The notes beneath the pieces were generated by a model, which was not told the DNA's origin, searched no databases, and was given only the letters and a program-made list of their open reading frames with translations. A stretch of 64,000 nt of DNA, from assembly GCF_000264945.2 (NCBI RefSeq), contig NZ_CP013070.1, positions 2,604,001 through 2,668,000 on the forward strand, written 5' to 3'. The translations under genes and the position numbers were made by a program. Origin of the DNA: Sphingobium indicum B90A. Lineage in GTDB: Bacteria > Pseudomonadota > Alphaproteobacteria > Sphingomonadales > Sphingomonadaceae. Below are positions 1-12,244 of the stretch, piece by piece (positions within the stretch are counted from its first letter, which is position 1; the number at the start of each line of letters is the position of its first letter).

Positions 1-494
1 CGACGGCTCAGTTCTATCCGGCGATGGCTACGCATTTTGAAGGTGTCTGGCCCAACGCGCCGATACTCAATGAAGCCGAGAGAACGCCAAAATCGCTCTG
101 CCGCTTCATTCGCTTCCAGCACGGCCAACCGAATCTCTGTGGCACCTCTCGCAGCGGCCCAGCTTTCGACCGTCGAGTAAATTGAGCGTCCGACGCCACG
201 ACCACGCTGTGCGGCATCTACGATCATGAAGCCGAGATACCATGTGCCATCACGCGGATAATCGCGGAGGATGGCCGCGATTGCATATAGGCCGCCAGGC
301 CCCTTCCATCCCAGGACAGCTTGATTGTGGGCGCTCTTTTCGGGCGGCACATCGGAGAAAAGCTCGCGAGCATCGTCCAGCGTGGGCGCGGCCCCGTCCT
401 GCAACAGGAAATAGTCGCTGCAACGGTTGTACAGGTCTGCAACGTCTGCGGCGTCCGCTTGGGTAAGTTTGATCGGGGCTCCCGTCATCATCAT
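1..494 (-). CDS. GNAT-family N-acetyltransferase, 3' end cut by window edge
   Basis: An open frame starts at one of three consecutive ATGs (494, 491, 488) and runs off the left edge without a stop, giving at least 164 residues. The translation carries a GNAT acetyl-CoA motif (RGRGVGRSIY, about residues 113-122) followed by the typical ending EANEAAERFWRSLGFIEY. It should transfer an acetyl group from acetyl-CoA to an amine, but the substrate cannot be read from sequence. The start lies only 30 bp from the left end of IS6100, so its promoter is either very short or comes from the transposon. Family assignment is firm; specific function is open. Confidence 0.8.
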   Translation of the reverse strand, partial: MMMTGAPIKLTQADAADVADLYNRCSDYFLLQDGAAPTLDDARELFSDVPPEKSAHNQAVLGWKGPGGLYAIAAILRDYPRDGTWYLGFMIVDAAQRGRGVGRSIYSTVESWAAARGATEIRLAVLEANEAAERFWRSLGFIEYRRVGPDTFKMRSHRRIELSR

Positions 495-524
495 CGCGTT
501 TTGGCAGCAAGCACGCGCTGACCG

Positions 525-1404
525 GGCTCTGTTGCAAAAATCGTGAAGCTTGAGCATGCTTGGCGGAGATTGGACGGACGGAACGATGACGGATTTCAAG
601 TGGCGCCATTTCCAGGGTGATGTGATCCTGTGGGCGGTGCGCTGGTATTGTCGCTATCCGATCAGCTATCGCGACCTTGAGGAAATGCTGGCGGAACGCG
701 GCATTTCGGTCGACCATACGACGATCTATCGCTGGGTCCAGTGCTACGCCCCGGAGATGGAGAAGCGGCTGCGCTGGTTCTGGCGGCGTGGCTTTGATCC
801 GAGCTGGCGCCTGGATGAAACCTACGTCAAGGTGCGGGGCAAGTGGACCTACCTGTACCGGGCAGTCGACAAGCGGGGCGACACGATCGATTTCTACCTG
901 TCGCCGACCCGCAGCGCCAAGGCAGCGAAGCGGTTCCTGGGCAAGGCCCTGCGAGGCCTGAAGCACTGGGAAAAGCCTGCCACGCTCAATACCGACAAAG
1001 CGCCGAGCTATGGTGCAGCGATCACCGAATTGAAGCGCGAAGGAAAGCTGGACCGGGAGACGGCCCACCGGCAGGTGAAGTATCTCAATAACGTGATCGA
1101 GGCCGATCACGGAAAGCTCAAGATACTGATCAAGCCGGTGCGCGGTTTCAAATCGATCCCCACGGCCTATGCCACGATCAAGGGATTCGAAGTCATGCGA
1201 GCCCTGCGCAAAGGACAGGCTCGCCCCTGGTGCCTGCAGCCCGGCATCAGGGGCGAGGTGCGCCTTGTGGAGAGAGCTTTTGGCATTGGGCCCTCGGCGC
1301 TGACGGAGGCCATGGGCATGCTCAACCACCATTTCGCAGCAGCCGCCTGATCGGCGCAGAGCGACAGCCTACCTCTGACTGCCGCCAATCTTTGCAACAG
1401 AGCC
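525..1404 (+). mobile_element. IS6100: IS6100 (IS6 family), complete 880-bp copy
   Basis: The 14-bp terminal inverted repeats GGCTCTGTTGCAAA (525-538) and its complement (1391-1404) enclose exactly 880 bp with one transposase gene, the known length and layout of IS6100. The eight bases outside the two ends differ (GCTGACCG on the left, GACAGCAA on the right), so the usual 8-bp target duplication is missing. IS6-family elements move by replicative cointegrate formation, and recombination between copies leaves unmatched flanks. Left and right DNA may therefore have been joined secondarily. Confidence 0.96.
586..1350 (+). CDS. tnpA: IS6100 transposase
   Basis: This 254-residue DDE transposase catalyses cointegrate formation by IS6100. 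The N-terminal helix-turn-helix covers the stretch ending in TTIYRWVQ. Catalytic acidic residues are visible in WRLDETYVK, LNTDKAPSYG and NNVIEADHGK. The ATG at 586 gives the expected family protein starting MTDFKWRHFQ; an in-frame ATG at 550 would add 12 residues and is less likely. The reading frame is intact. Confidence 0.95.
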   Translation: MTDFKWRHFQGDVILWAVRWYCRYPISYRDLEEMLAERGISVDHTTIYRWVQCYAPEMEKRLRWFWRRGFDPSWRLDETYVKVRGKWTYLYRAVDKRGDTIDFYLSPTRSAKAAKRFLGKALRGLKHWEKPATLNTDKAPSYGAAITELKREGKLDRETAHRQVKYLNNVIEADHGKLKILIKPVRGFKSIPTAYATIKGFEVMRALRKGQARPWCLQPGIRGEVRLVERAFGIGPSALTEAMGMLNHHFAAAA

Positions 1405-2457
1405 GACAGCAAAGCTTCCCTCAATGCCATACAGGGCAGCCAACCTGTTTCCTTCGTCCATCGCCTGCTCACCGCTGTAGCTTACGCCCATTGGGCGAGT
1501 ATGTGTGACGACAACATCATCGATTATGGCGATGCGTCCGGGCACCCTCCCCTGCAATCCCCCCCACACGTGATCGAGACAAAAAGCCTGTTTAGTGCCT
1601 CTGAAAGCAGGCAAACAAATCTGCAAAAGCTCCTGCGACAGCATCGGGCACATTAACTCGACAAAATCACAATACCTTAGGAAGTACTCAGGATTTTGTG
1701 CCGTGACCTGATGGTTCACGTAGGAATTTGAATTGCTAGATAACGAGGGCTGCGCGAGATCAAGCCGCGAACGACGAAAGATATTGAATAATCTATTAAT
1801 GTCCTTCCACGACGTCTCGAGATCGTCGTCAGGAAACCAGAAGTTCTCATATTCAAGCAATGCTGGCTGATTGAAGAAGAGATTAGCAATTGCTGTAAAC
1901 TTCATGTCGCGCCGCTGATGAAAGAAATACTCGCATTCCTTAACAGAACTGGGCAGATCGGCGCCATACCAGCTGATGCACAGATCCCAATTGCGATCAT
2001 CATCTGCCAGGTAACGTGGCCACTCCCGATGAAGCGAACTGTTTCCAGCCCTGAGGACCACTAGGTTAGAGCGCCTTCCCTTCTGCCCACTCTTGATGAT
2101 ACCGATCGAGGAAAGATCGTCGGGATTGCCAACCGGCGTCTCGTCAAGCGATGGCATTTCTACGCGCGTAAGCACATGTTCAATGCTGCCAACCACGCGC
2201 GAATTGCCGCGCAATTCCCTTATACCCTGCTCGTCCTCCTCCTTCACTTCAAAACTAGTAGTAGTGACGCCAGAAATATCCTGAAGCAGGACGCGGTTAT
2301 CTCGCAACTCCCATACTCGTTCCCATTTTGAGACGATGCCCCCTATGATGCCAAAATCCCTAAACCTTAACGCCGGTGCTAAAATGAAGCCATCAGCACG
2401 TGAGAGACACCAAGTAGTATTCCGAAGATATTCTTGAGAAATTAGCGCCATAATCAT
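1369..2457 (-). CDS. DUF707 family protein, C-terminus replaced by IS6100
   Basis: A protein of 362 residues with DUF707 hallmarks: NLVVLRAGNSSLHREW, then NWDLCISWYG, then a central DDDLE segment. DUF707 proteins are glycosyltransferase-like and often sit in polysaccharide loci; no reaction is proven. The native frame is broken at position 1405. The last 11 residues (GSVAKIGGSQR) and the stop come from the IS6100 right end read backwards. The core domain up to HVWGGLQG and VVVTHTRPMG is kept, so only the extreme C-terminus is lost and activity may survive. It is the distal gene of the - strand polysaccharide cluster, 47 bp after glf. Confidence 0.75.
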   Translation of the reverse strand: MIMALISQEYLRNTTWCLSRADGFILAPALRFRDFGIIGGIVSKWERVWELRDNRVLLQDISGVTTTSFEVKEEDEQGIRELRGNSRVVGSIEHVLTRVEMPSLDETPVGNPDDLSSIGIIKSGQKGRRSNLVVLRAGNSSLHREWPRYLADDDRNWDLCISWYGADLPSSVKECEYFFHQRRDMKFTAIANLFFNQPALLEYENFWFPDDDLETSWKDINRLFNIFRRSRLDLAQPSLSSNSNSYVNHQVTAQNPEYFLRYCDFVELMCPMLSQELLQICLPAFRGTKQAFCLDHVWGGLQGRVPGRIAIIDDVVVTHTRPMGVSYSGEQAMDEGNRLAALYGIEGSFAVGSVAKIGGSQR

Positions 2458-2504
2458 AGCCCATCGTTGCAGATGATCTTAACAGTGGACGACCGATATC
2501 AAGA

Positions 2505-5456
<2,952 letters not shown>

Positions 5457-5460
<4 letters not shown>

Positions 5461-7442
5461 AAGGTCTTTACGAGCTTGCGCCAGAACTCATGTGACGTCA
5501 TTTCCGGGTAAGCATTAAACCAATTTGCCTGCGCCTCGCGCGCATGGGCATCGAATTTTTTGATAGCTTGGCCGAAACGGGCGTTGACCGCAGCATAGGC
5601 TTCACGATCGAACTTGTAGATGTGATATGTCGAAGAACCCGGATCAGGGTAGCCCCAAGCCTGCCTCGCTCGCATGAATTTCCAGTTGATGTCACGCCTG
5701 TTCTGGAACATCGTCACCCGGTTGGCTTTAGCGCGACCACCCGGGATAAGCGATCGGTTACCGTTGCGTGAATAGATTTGCGCAATCCGATACAGCTTTC
5801 GGCCTCGCGAAGGTGCTTCTGGAATGAAGCCAGGCGGCAATGTTCTGCTTGTTCGATAGTTGCCGTTCGATTCTTTATAAGCTTCCATCACATCCATGTG
5901 CAGTGCTTCTGCGTCTCGATCCAGAAGCACAGCAGGTCCGGAGATAAAATCCTCAATTGCCTTGGCCAGCAGCATTGCCGAGCCATATTGGTAGGAGTTT
6001 ACAAAGTCACGGAAGCGACTGCGTAATTGCTTTGAAGCTGAAGCAACGCGCCTGCTTGATCGCTTCGCCATAACCGAAACCGGAAGGCCAGAAACTTGGG
6101 CCAGCGCCATCGGCGCTTGTGCGGAAAGACGGATTAGCTCATTACGAATGTTGTAGTAGGCGAACCAGCCCTCGACCTTGGCATAATATGGCTCATGCCA
6201 CACAGCGATTCCCGGAACGGTAACGGTTCGGCCGCCGTTCAATTGCACGCGCGCGCCGAATTCCACATCATCGAGATGTACGAAGCAAGGCAGAGGCATA
6301 CCAAATTTCTTGAAACCTTCAACGGCACCGCCAAACAGCCACCAACCGTTGAAATTGGAATTATAGCTGCGGGCAAGGCCGTCCCGTCCCTCGAGTGTCC
6401 CCATGTCACTAGGCGCCAGCCGGCCTATAGGACGCTCAAATCGCTCAGGCGTCCAATATGCACCGGCGTCTGCGAGTTGACAGGAACTATAGGTGTCGAA
6501 CTGTAAGCCGCCAATGAAAATGTCGGGATCGCTATTCAGCCGTAATAGGTTCAGCATCCGCAAGATCGAAATATGATCGATGTCGGCATCGTCATCAAGC
6601 AATATGATATGCGTGAAACAGCCTGCCTCGAGAGCCTCGTAGATGCCACGCCCAAACCCTCCCGCACCACCAACGTTACGCTGCTTGATGAGGCGTACAT
6701 GAGGTGACGAGAACGTCGTTTCTGGCAGGGTCTGTGCATTGTCGACGACCAGGATACTATAATCGTCCATGTCAACCTGATCGGACGTTTCCGCTGCGGA
6801 CCCACGATCTATTTTCTGCACGAGACCTAGGTGCTGAAGCAGCCAAGGCGCTTCTGTACGTAACGACGGCGGTGCTGGATTGAGCGCTTCAGTCAACAAT
6901 TCTACGTTAGCAACAACCTGACGTTCGCGCTTGTAAGTACAGATAACAAAAGCGGGGATAATCTGGTTTACCTCGGCGCTCCGAACTAGCCATGTTGCGC
7001 TGAGCACTTTCACATCTGATCGCAGCGGCTCTACCCGGAAGAACCAGCGCCCGAAGCTTTGCTCGGAACTCATCAATTGGAAATCCAAATCGAAGGTCTG
7101 GATTTCTCCTTCGCTGCCGTCGCCTTTTCCAGCCCGAATGGCCCTGGACGATATGGCGGAACCATAGACGGCCTCCTGCCCATCAGCCCTCCGATGGACT
7201 AAAGAAATACGGCATGCACCTTGCACCTTCACGCGGAGCGCAAGGCGCTCACCGCCCACGAGGGCCAGCACTTCGCGGTCATAAAGCGAGGTCATCACGC
7301 CATCGACAGTCAAAACCTCATTGCCTTCAATGAGCAGGCCATCTTCGACGGGGGTAGGAAAAGGCGCGCACATATAGAGCGACTGTCGGCCCATTTCTGG
7401 ACGCAGTTGGATCGGAAAGAAAGCGAAGTCTGCAACGACCAT
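5457..7442 (-). CDS. GlfT2-like galactofuranosyltransferase (GT2 family), copy 2
   Basis: A 661-residue paralogue of the next gene with the same order of parts: N-terminal beta domain (about 20-155), AFVICTYKRE, NVGGAGGFGRG, DDD at 283-285, FNGWWLF, LDDVEFGAR at 390-398 and WHEPYY with His at about 416. It has an insertion of about 30 residues after the first strand of the GT-A domain and a longer C-terminal tail, so the two copies are diverged and probably do different steps, for example initiation and elongation as with mycobacterial GlfT1/GlfT2. This division is inference. It overlaps copy 1 by 4 bp. Confidence 0.85.
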
Positions 7443-7516
7443 CTAGTAATTTACCCCTGAACTAGAGCGCGTCACATACGCCCAATAATATGCGTAAGGT
7501 TACGATAGCGCACCAG

Positions 7517-8668
7517 TCAGTTCGTCACTGCCCGGACCGCCACCGCAGGGCTGAAAAGTTGATTGATGATAGCAACGAACTTGCTGGCCTGGTTCGACCG
7601 CGCACTCGCCATATAGATCAAATCGTCGTCCTGCATCATGACTTTCTGAGCGAGAAAGTAAGTCCGAGGGTCAAGCATGTTGATCCGATAAATATTAGGA
7701 CTCCCGTTCACTCCCGCTGGTGCGTTTAATCTGAACAGGAAAATGGCAGTAGGATCAGCAAATGCATCATTTGGCCCGCCGGCCCGGGCTATCGCCTCAG
7801 CAAGCGACAGATGCGCGCTCTCAAAGGGCACCTCCGAAACCTTGCTCGAAGCCCCAAACACGGTGAAGGTTCTCGGTGCACGGATAACTTCAATGCGGTC
7901 GCCAGGATTAAGCACGAGATCGTCAATCGATCCAGGTACTATGCCCCCTAACCTCTGTTCGGCACGAGCATTGCCTCGAGCCATCCGCACAATCACATCA
8001 TCTATAGGCAACTCTGTGCCCCCGGCGGCAGCGATGACATCGACCAGCCTTTCTTTGGCAGACGTCAGACTGATTCGCCCAGGTTTGCGCACGTCACCAG
8101 AAATGACAACAGAACTGAAAATCGACTTCTCGATCGTAACCACCGCCTGTGGATATTGCGACTTGCGGACGAACTGCTGCTCAACCGCCTGCGCCACCTG
8201 TTCGGGCGTCATTCCGCCGACGCGGATTAGTCCAGCAAATGGCAGCCGAATGTTGCCATCGGCGTCAACTGTAAGTGGTGGAAACTCTTGACCATGGGCG
8301 GATGCATCAAAAGAGTCGGCTGCCGTCGCGGTGGCGCGTGAACCTGAGAAGAGCGAAACGCCAACTTCAAAAAGATTAATGTGCAGCGTATCCCCTGGCC
8401 CGATCAATCCACTTAGCGGTATATCCAGAGAGTTTAGTCGTGACAAATTTGAAGGAGCCGGGCCTCCCGAGCCGTTGAGTGCATCGACACTGGCTTGGTC
8501 TAAGGAAACGACATTAAACTGGACCGGCCCTTTATCTGGCGCAGCCTGCGACAAAATACGCTGAGCTGTGGGACCGCTCGACGGCAAACCGGCACAACCA
8601 GCCGTCAATACACTCAATCCAACAGCTGCCAGAAGAGCACCGCCACGTCCGATACCAAGCACTATCAT
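7517..8668 (-). CDS. Polysaccharide export outer-membrane lipoprotein (Wza/KpsD type)
   Basis: A 383-residue lipoprotein with a signal peptide and lipobox LTAGC (Cys25). A polysaccharide-export domain begins near IGPGDTLHINLFEVG (about 89-103) and contains LTVDADGNIRLPFAGLIRVGGMTPEQ. It is followed by SLBB-type repeats (VVISGDVRKPGRISL and FTVFGASSKVSEVPF). Such proteins form the outer-membrane exit channel for capsule or exopolysaccharide. The location between glycosyltransferase genes supports export of the cluster product. With the KpsT-type ATPase nearby it suggests an ABC-dependent rather than Wzx/Wzy route. Confidence 0.9.
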   Translation of the reverse strand: MIVLGIGRGGALLAAVGLSVLTAGCAGLPSSGPTAQRILSQAAPDKGPVQFNVVSLDQASVDALNGSGGPAPSNLSRLNSLDIPLSGLIGPGDTLHINLFEVGVSLFSGSRATATAADSFDASAHGQEFPPLTVDADGNIRLPFAGLIRVGGMTPEQVAQAVEQQFVRKSQYPQAVVTIEKSIFSSVVISGDVRKPGRISLTSAKERLVDVIAAAGGTELPIDDVIVRMARGNARAEQRLGGIVPGSIDDLVLNPGDRIEVIRAPRTFTVFGASSKVSEVPFESAHLSLAEAIARAGGPNDAFADPTAIFLFRLNAPAGVNGSPNIYRINMLDPRTYFLAQKVMMQDDDLIYMASARSNQASKFVAIINQLFSPAVAVRAVTN

Positions 8669-8792
8669 TTCGAGTAATCGTCCTTCGAACTATCTTGTTT
8701 CCCGCCTGAAAGACTGGCGACCGTGATAACTACCGCAATGTCCTAATGCCCTACCGCTTGTTCGAACATTTACCAGACATTCCGCCAATGGG

Positions 8793-9869
8793 TCATGCTG
8801 CGCGTTGGGCCATTAGGCCAAATGGTGTGCGTGTGCCAACAGGAAGCGGTTGATTGCCCGCACGGAACTTCAATTGAGCTACGCTATGCCCTTGCCCAAG
8901 CAGCCTTAATGCAAAGACCTCAACATCTCCTCGAGTCAAGACTTCACACTGCTCACGCGGCATCCTGCCGTGCTCGAAAGTGAAGGCTACGGCTAGCACA
9001 CCGCCAGGCCTCAGCCTGTCAAGGAGCAGATTTATCATCCAGAACAGATGGCCTGCGTGTATTATCGGCACCTCGAAAATCAACCAAGCGAAATCGAAAT
9101 TCTTCGCCGGAGGCCAATGGGCTGGATCAAGGCTCGGATGGCCGACCACCTCCGCTTGTTCGGCACCAAACCCGCCAGAAATGATCTCCGCATGGAGGCC
9201 TGCTCCAAAGCCTTTCAGTCCGGACAGGTTTCCAAGAAGGTAGCGGATTGCTTGAAATACGTAGGCAGCCGACCATGAAGCGGCGTCCACTTCCAAGCCG
9301 AAGATATTACAAGCTGACTGAAAGGCAGGGTCACCCATTTGCTCCTTTGACCAAGTTTGCGAAGTCGGGTGCTCAAAGCTGGGAAGGTCCAACCCAGCCA
9401 AGCGCGGCACCCGTGCCATGGTATTCAGAGCGCCAGCTGTCTGAATTGTGGCCGGCAGGGCATTCACAACGATCCGCACAGAAAGGCTTTCCGCGATTGC
9501 ATCTGTATCGTCGTAAATATGCCCAGCAACCACATAGGCATCGCCATGGCCGTTCATCAAAGCGATGTGCTCAACCCCACCCGCTGCGGCAAGATCAACC
9601 AGAGAGACTGTTCGAAGTTGCAACTGACGCCGCGCGCCCTCTTCCCCACCGCTGATCTCGATAAGCAGCACCCCCTTACTCGCCTGCAGCCCCTCAAAGG
9701 TCAAAGTTACGCCGACCTCGCCAGCCGGAACGAACAGGGGCTTAGTTCGGAAGGCATATCCGTTCTCCGGAGCGGGCAGTGCGCCACCCAAACCTCCGAT
9801 CCGGCTAGCGTGCGACGGAGCCAATTCAAACGGATTCATCTCGCATTGGAAATTTGCAAACCCGTTCAC
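8793..9869 (-). CDS. Two-domain protein with reduced methyltransferase-like C-terminus
   Basis: 358 residues in two parts. The N-terminal 150 or so residues are beta-rich without a recognised motif. The C-terminal part has a Rossmann-like series: SAAYVFQAIRYLL, LKGFGAG, then FDFAWLIFEVP, then LLLDRLRPGGVLAVAF. This matches the order seen in SAM-dependent methyltransferases of capsule clusters, but the stretch between the glycine motif and FDFAW is short, so SAM binding is doubtful. The GTG at 9869 gives the longest frame; an ATG at 9839 (MNPFELAPSH) preceded by GAG is an equal candidate. It lies 17 bp after the GT4 gene. Function unknown. Confidence 0.6.
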   Translation of the reverse strand: MNGFANFQCEMNPFELAPSHASRIGGLGGALPAPENGYAFRTKPLFVPAGEVGVTLTFEGLQASKGVLLIEISGGEEGARRQLQLRTVSLVDLAAAGGVEHIALMNGHGDAYVVAGHIYDDTDAIAESLSVRIVVNALPATIQTAGALNTMARVPRLAGLDLPSFEHPTSQTWSKEQMGDPAFQSACNIFGLEVDAASWSAAYVFQAIRYLLGNLSGLKGFGAGLHAEIISGGFGAEQAEVVGHPSLDPAHWPPAKNFDFAWLIFEVPIIHAGHLFWMINLLLDRLRPGGVLAVAFTFEHGRMPREQCEVLTRGDVEVFALRLLGQGHSVAQLKFRAGNQPLPVGTRTPFGLMAQRAA

Positions 9870-9885
9870 ACACTATTCCAACCGA

Positions 9886-11085
9886 TTATTGCATTCGCTG
9901 TAGCAGCACAGCAGGCTCGCTATAGGTAGCAAGTGCCTCTTCGTAAATAGTAGCAAGTTGCGTTGCGAAGCGGGGCAACAAAAAAAGCTCAGCATGGATT
10001 CGCCCCCGCGCCGAGAGATCAGCGACTAGCGCCTCATCAGAAGCGAGCAACCGGATACCAGATGCTATCGCATCGACATCTGAAGGCTCCACCAAGAGCG
10101 CAGCGTTGCCCGCAACCTCGGCGAGCGCCCCTACAGAACTGGTCAGGACCGGCGTTCCTAACCGCATCGCTTCCGCCACAGGAAGCCCGAACCCTTCGGC
10201 GAGCGAAGGGAAGAGTAAGCCTCGAGCATAACGGATAAGTGCGAGCAATTCACCCCGCTCAAGATATCCCAACCGTATCACATTCGGCGTGCAATCGATC
10301 AGCCTGTTGATCTCTTCAGAACGCCAACCGTCAGGCCCGGCAATGACCAGCGGCCTCTCAACTCCGCTTAGGGCATGGGCTTTTATGAGACAGGCAAGAT
10401 TTTTACGCGGCTCGATGGCACCACAGAAGACGAAATACCCATCCACGTCCAAGTCCAATGGCGGCCTCGACCGCGCATCGTTCAACGAGCCAAGCACCGC
10501 CTGGCCACAGTTTATGACCAAAGCACTGTCCAATTGAAGCAGCGAGATAATGTCGGACCGGGCAGCCTCGGAAACGGTCACAATCCGGTCTGCATATTGC
10601 CGCAACTCACTCATCACGGCCCAGTGACGTTGATAGCTTATAGGCGAAAGATGGGGCTGGGTTAGCGGTATAATATCATGTACGGTGTAAATGTTGATCC
10701 AGCCCGCCATGCGTATCGGCACTGGGTAGGTCCAGTGCATGATACCGAACGACCGCGGTGGTTTCAAAGACAGAAAGCGGCGTCGGAGCGTGAAATGGAC
10801 GTGAGCTCGCCGAAAAATGTCTCGGCCAATCAACTCTCCCCGCATCTGATCTATTTTGCGTTCGCGTAACGCGTGATCCGTCGTCAGCGAACCCAGCAGT
10901 TTCCGCGACCGTCCATCGTCCTCGTGATCCGCCCTAAGGAGAAAGAAAGGACGCCCGATCGCCTCGGCGGCTGCAACCAGACCCTGTGAATAGGTGGTCG
11001 TACCTGTCCCGCCATTCCTGTAAATCATTCTGGCATCAACGCAGATCGGGACATTCTGACCGTTCATCGCGGCTATTAGCCACAT
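9886..11085 (-). CDS. GT4-family glycosyltransferase
   Basis: A 399-residue GT-B glycosyltransferase. The N-terminal half starts ICVDARMIYRNGGTGTTTY and the C-terminal nucleotide-sugar domain begins near YFVFCGAIEPRKNLACLI, with the family motif FPSLAEGFGLPVAEAMRLGTPV and its two acidic residues. It should transfer a sugar with retention from a nucleotide donor in the cytoplasm; donor and acceptor are unknown. It is the first gene of the - strand polysaccharide run and is divergent from the KpsT-type gene, so a shared promoter region lies at 11086-11154. Confidence 0.88.
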   Translation of the reverse strand: MWLIAAMNGQNVPICVDARMIYRNGGTGTTTYSQGLVAAAEAIGRPFFLLRADHEDDGRSRKLLGSLTTDHALRERKIDQMRGELIGRDIFRRAHVHFTLRRRFLSLKPPRSFGIMHWTYPVPIRMAGWINIYTVHDIIPLTQPHLSPISYQRHWAVMSELRQYADRIVTVSEAARSDIISLLQLDSALVINCGQAVLGSLNDARSRPPLDLDVDGYFVFCGAIEPRKNLACLIKAHALSGVERPLVIAGPDGWRSEEINRLIDCTPNVIRLGYLERGELLALIRYARGLLFPSLAEGFGLPVAEAMRLGTPVLTSSVGALAEVAGNAALLVEPSDVDAIASGIRLLASDEALVADLSARGRIHAELFLLPRFATQLATIYEEALATYSEPAVLLQRMQ

Positions 11086-11154
11086 TGCACGCCCGCAGAC
11101 AACGTTCTATTTAAACACACCCCGGTTTCCCGCTATGATTCACCGAGTATTCGT

Positions 11155-11817
11155 ATGATCCGCTTCGACAACGTATCCAAGACGTACCACCTGCGCAATT
11201 TCAATAAATTGGTGTTCGCAGATCTCAATTTTACGATCGAAAAGGGAGAATCTATCGGAATCTGCGGCGCCAATGGAGCCGGCAAGTCCACTTTGATGCG
11301 TTTAATTTCAGGAGTCGAACAGCCAACAACTGGTAAGATAACAAGGACTATGTCGACGTCGTGGCCGATCGGATATAGTAGCTGCTTTCAATCCAGCTTA
11401 ACCGGCGCAGACAACGCCCGATTCATTTCACGTATTTATAATCGCGATGAGCATGAACTTCTATCATTCGTAGAAGATTTTGCGCAACTTGGTCCCTATC
11501 TTTATCAGCCTGTACATACATATTCTGCCGGAATGGGCGCGCGTTTAGCTTTCGGAATTAGTATTGCTGTCGACTTTGAATGTTATCTTGTGGATGAAGT
11601 GACCGGTGCCGGCGATGAGCGCTTTCGCGCGAAATCAGAGGAAGCTTTGATCTCAAGACGAGATCGCGCGACCCTTATCATGATCTCTCATGATCCCGGA
11701 ACGCTCAAGGCATATTGCACTCGAGGTGCAGTGCTGTGCGCTGGATCACTTGTTCATTTCGATAGTGTAGAAGAAGCTTGTGAACTCCATCATTGGCTAC
11801 AGGCACGTGGAGTGTAA
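11155..11817 (+). CDS. kpsT: Capsule export ABC transporter ATP-binding protein (KpsT type)
   Basis: A 220-residue ATPase. Walker A is GANGAGKST (38-46), the signature region is TYSAGMGARLAFGIS (about 122-136), and Walker B is YLVDEVTGAGDERF (from 144). The SAGM signature and the VDEVTGAGD run are characteristic of KpsT-type exporters rather than general ABC proteins. It would energise export of a finished polysaccharide together with a KpsM permease. No permease gene follows: the next 427 bp lack any coding frame I recognise. It is the only + strand gene of the island. No good ribosome-binding site precedes the ATG. Confidence 0.9.
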   Translation: MIRFDNVSKTYHLRNFNKLVFADLNFTIEKGESIGICGANGAGKSTLMRLISGVEQPTTGKITRTMSTSWPIGYSSCFQSSLTGADNARFISRIYNRDEHELLSFVEDFAQLGPYLYQPVHTYSAGMGARLAFGISIAVDFECYLVDEVTGAGDERFRAKSEEALISRRDRATLIMISHDPGTLKAYCTRGAVLCAGSLVHFDSVEEACELHHWLQARGV

Positions 11818-12244
11818 CCAAGAAGCTCGGCTAACAGAGGAGATGGTAGAGCCGACACAAAGCCCTCCGTCGGCATTGCCCGACGCGGCCCGAGGGAGCG
11901 GAGACTTTCGCCGCTTGTGATGCGACCAAGATGACTGCCGGCACCCCAGCATCCTGGGACAATATGAGAAAGAAAATGGCTTAAACCGTACAAGCATTTT
12001 CCAGCTATCGTTTAGGGTAGAAACAGATGCGAACATCAACTATCTGAGGGTTTAAGGCAGCCGTCCAAGATGCCGCGAAATCTGAAAGGAAATTCAACTG
12101 TGGGCGAATTGGGCAAATTCCGGGCAAGGGCGCCGAGCCGATTCGACATCAGATTGATTTTAAACGATAAAATCGCCATCCACCACTGCCTTGACATCGC
12201 AGGGGTCGCACGTTCAACCTCCTGTTGTTGAAACTCTACGCCTG
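11818..12244. other. Gene-free stretch at the island boundary
   Basis: No convincing coding frame is present in either direction between kpsT and the end of the GH92 gene. Base composition changes here from the poorer-GC island to the GC-rich core. A weak inverted repeat (TCGGCT / AGCCGA, about 11827-11855) just after kpsT could act in termination. I see no transposon end, tRNA or attachment-site repeat. Confidence 0.5.

Noticed and set aside
250-1332. A 360-codon frame on the - strand through IS6100
   Set aside because: It runs opposite the transposase and crosses the IS end; no family resemblance.
525-1404. IS6100 as one end of a composite transposon
   Set aside because: No second copy or partial inverted repeat was found in the window, so a composite structure cannot be supported here.
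11818-12244. A remnant kpsM permease
   Set aside because: No frame in this stretch shows the series of hydrophobic helices expected for a KpsM-type permease.
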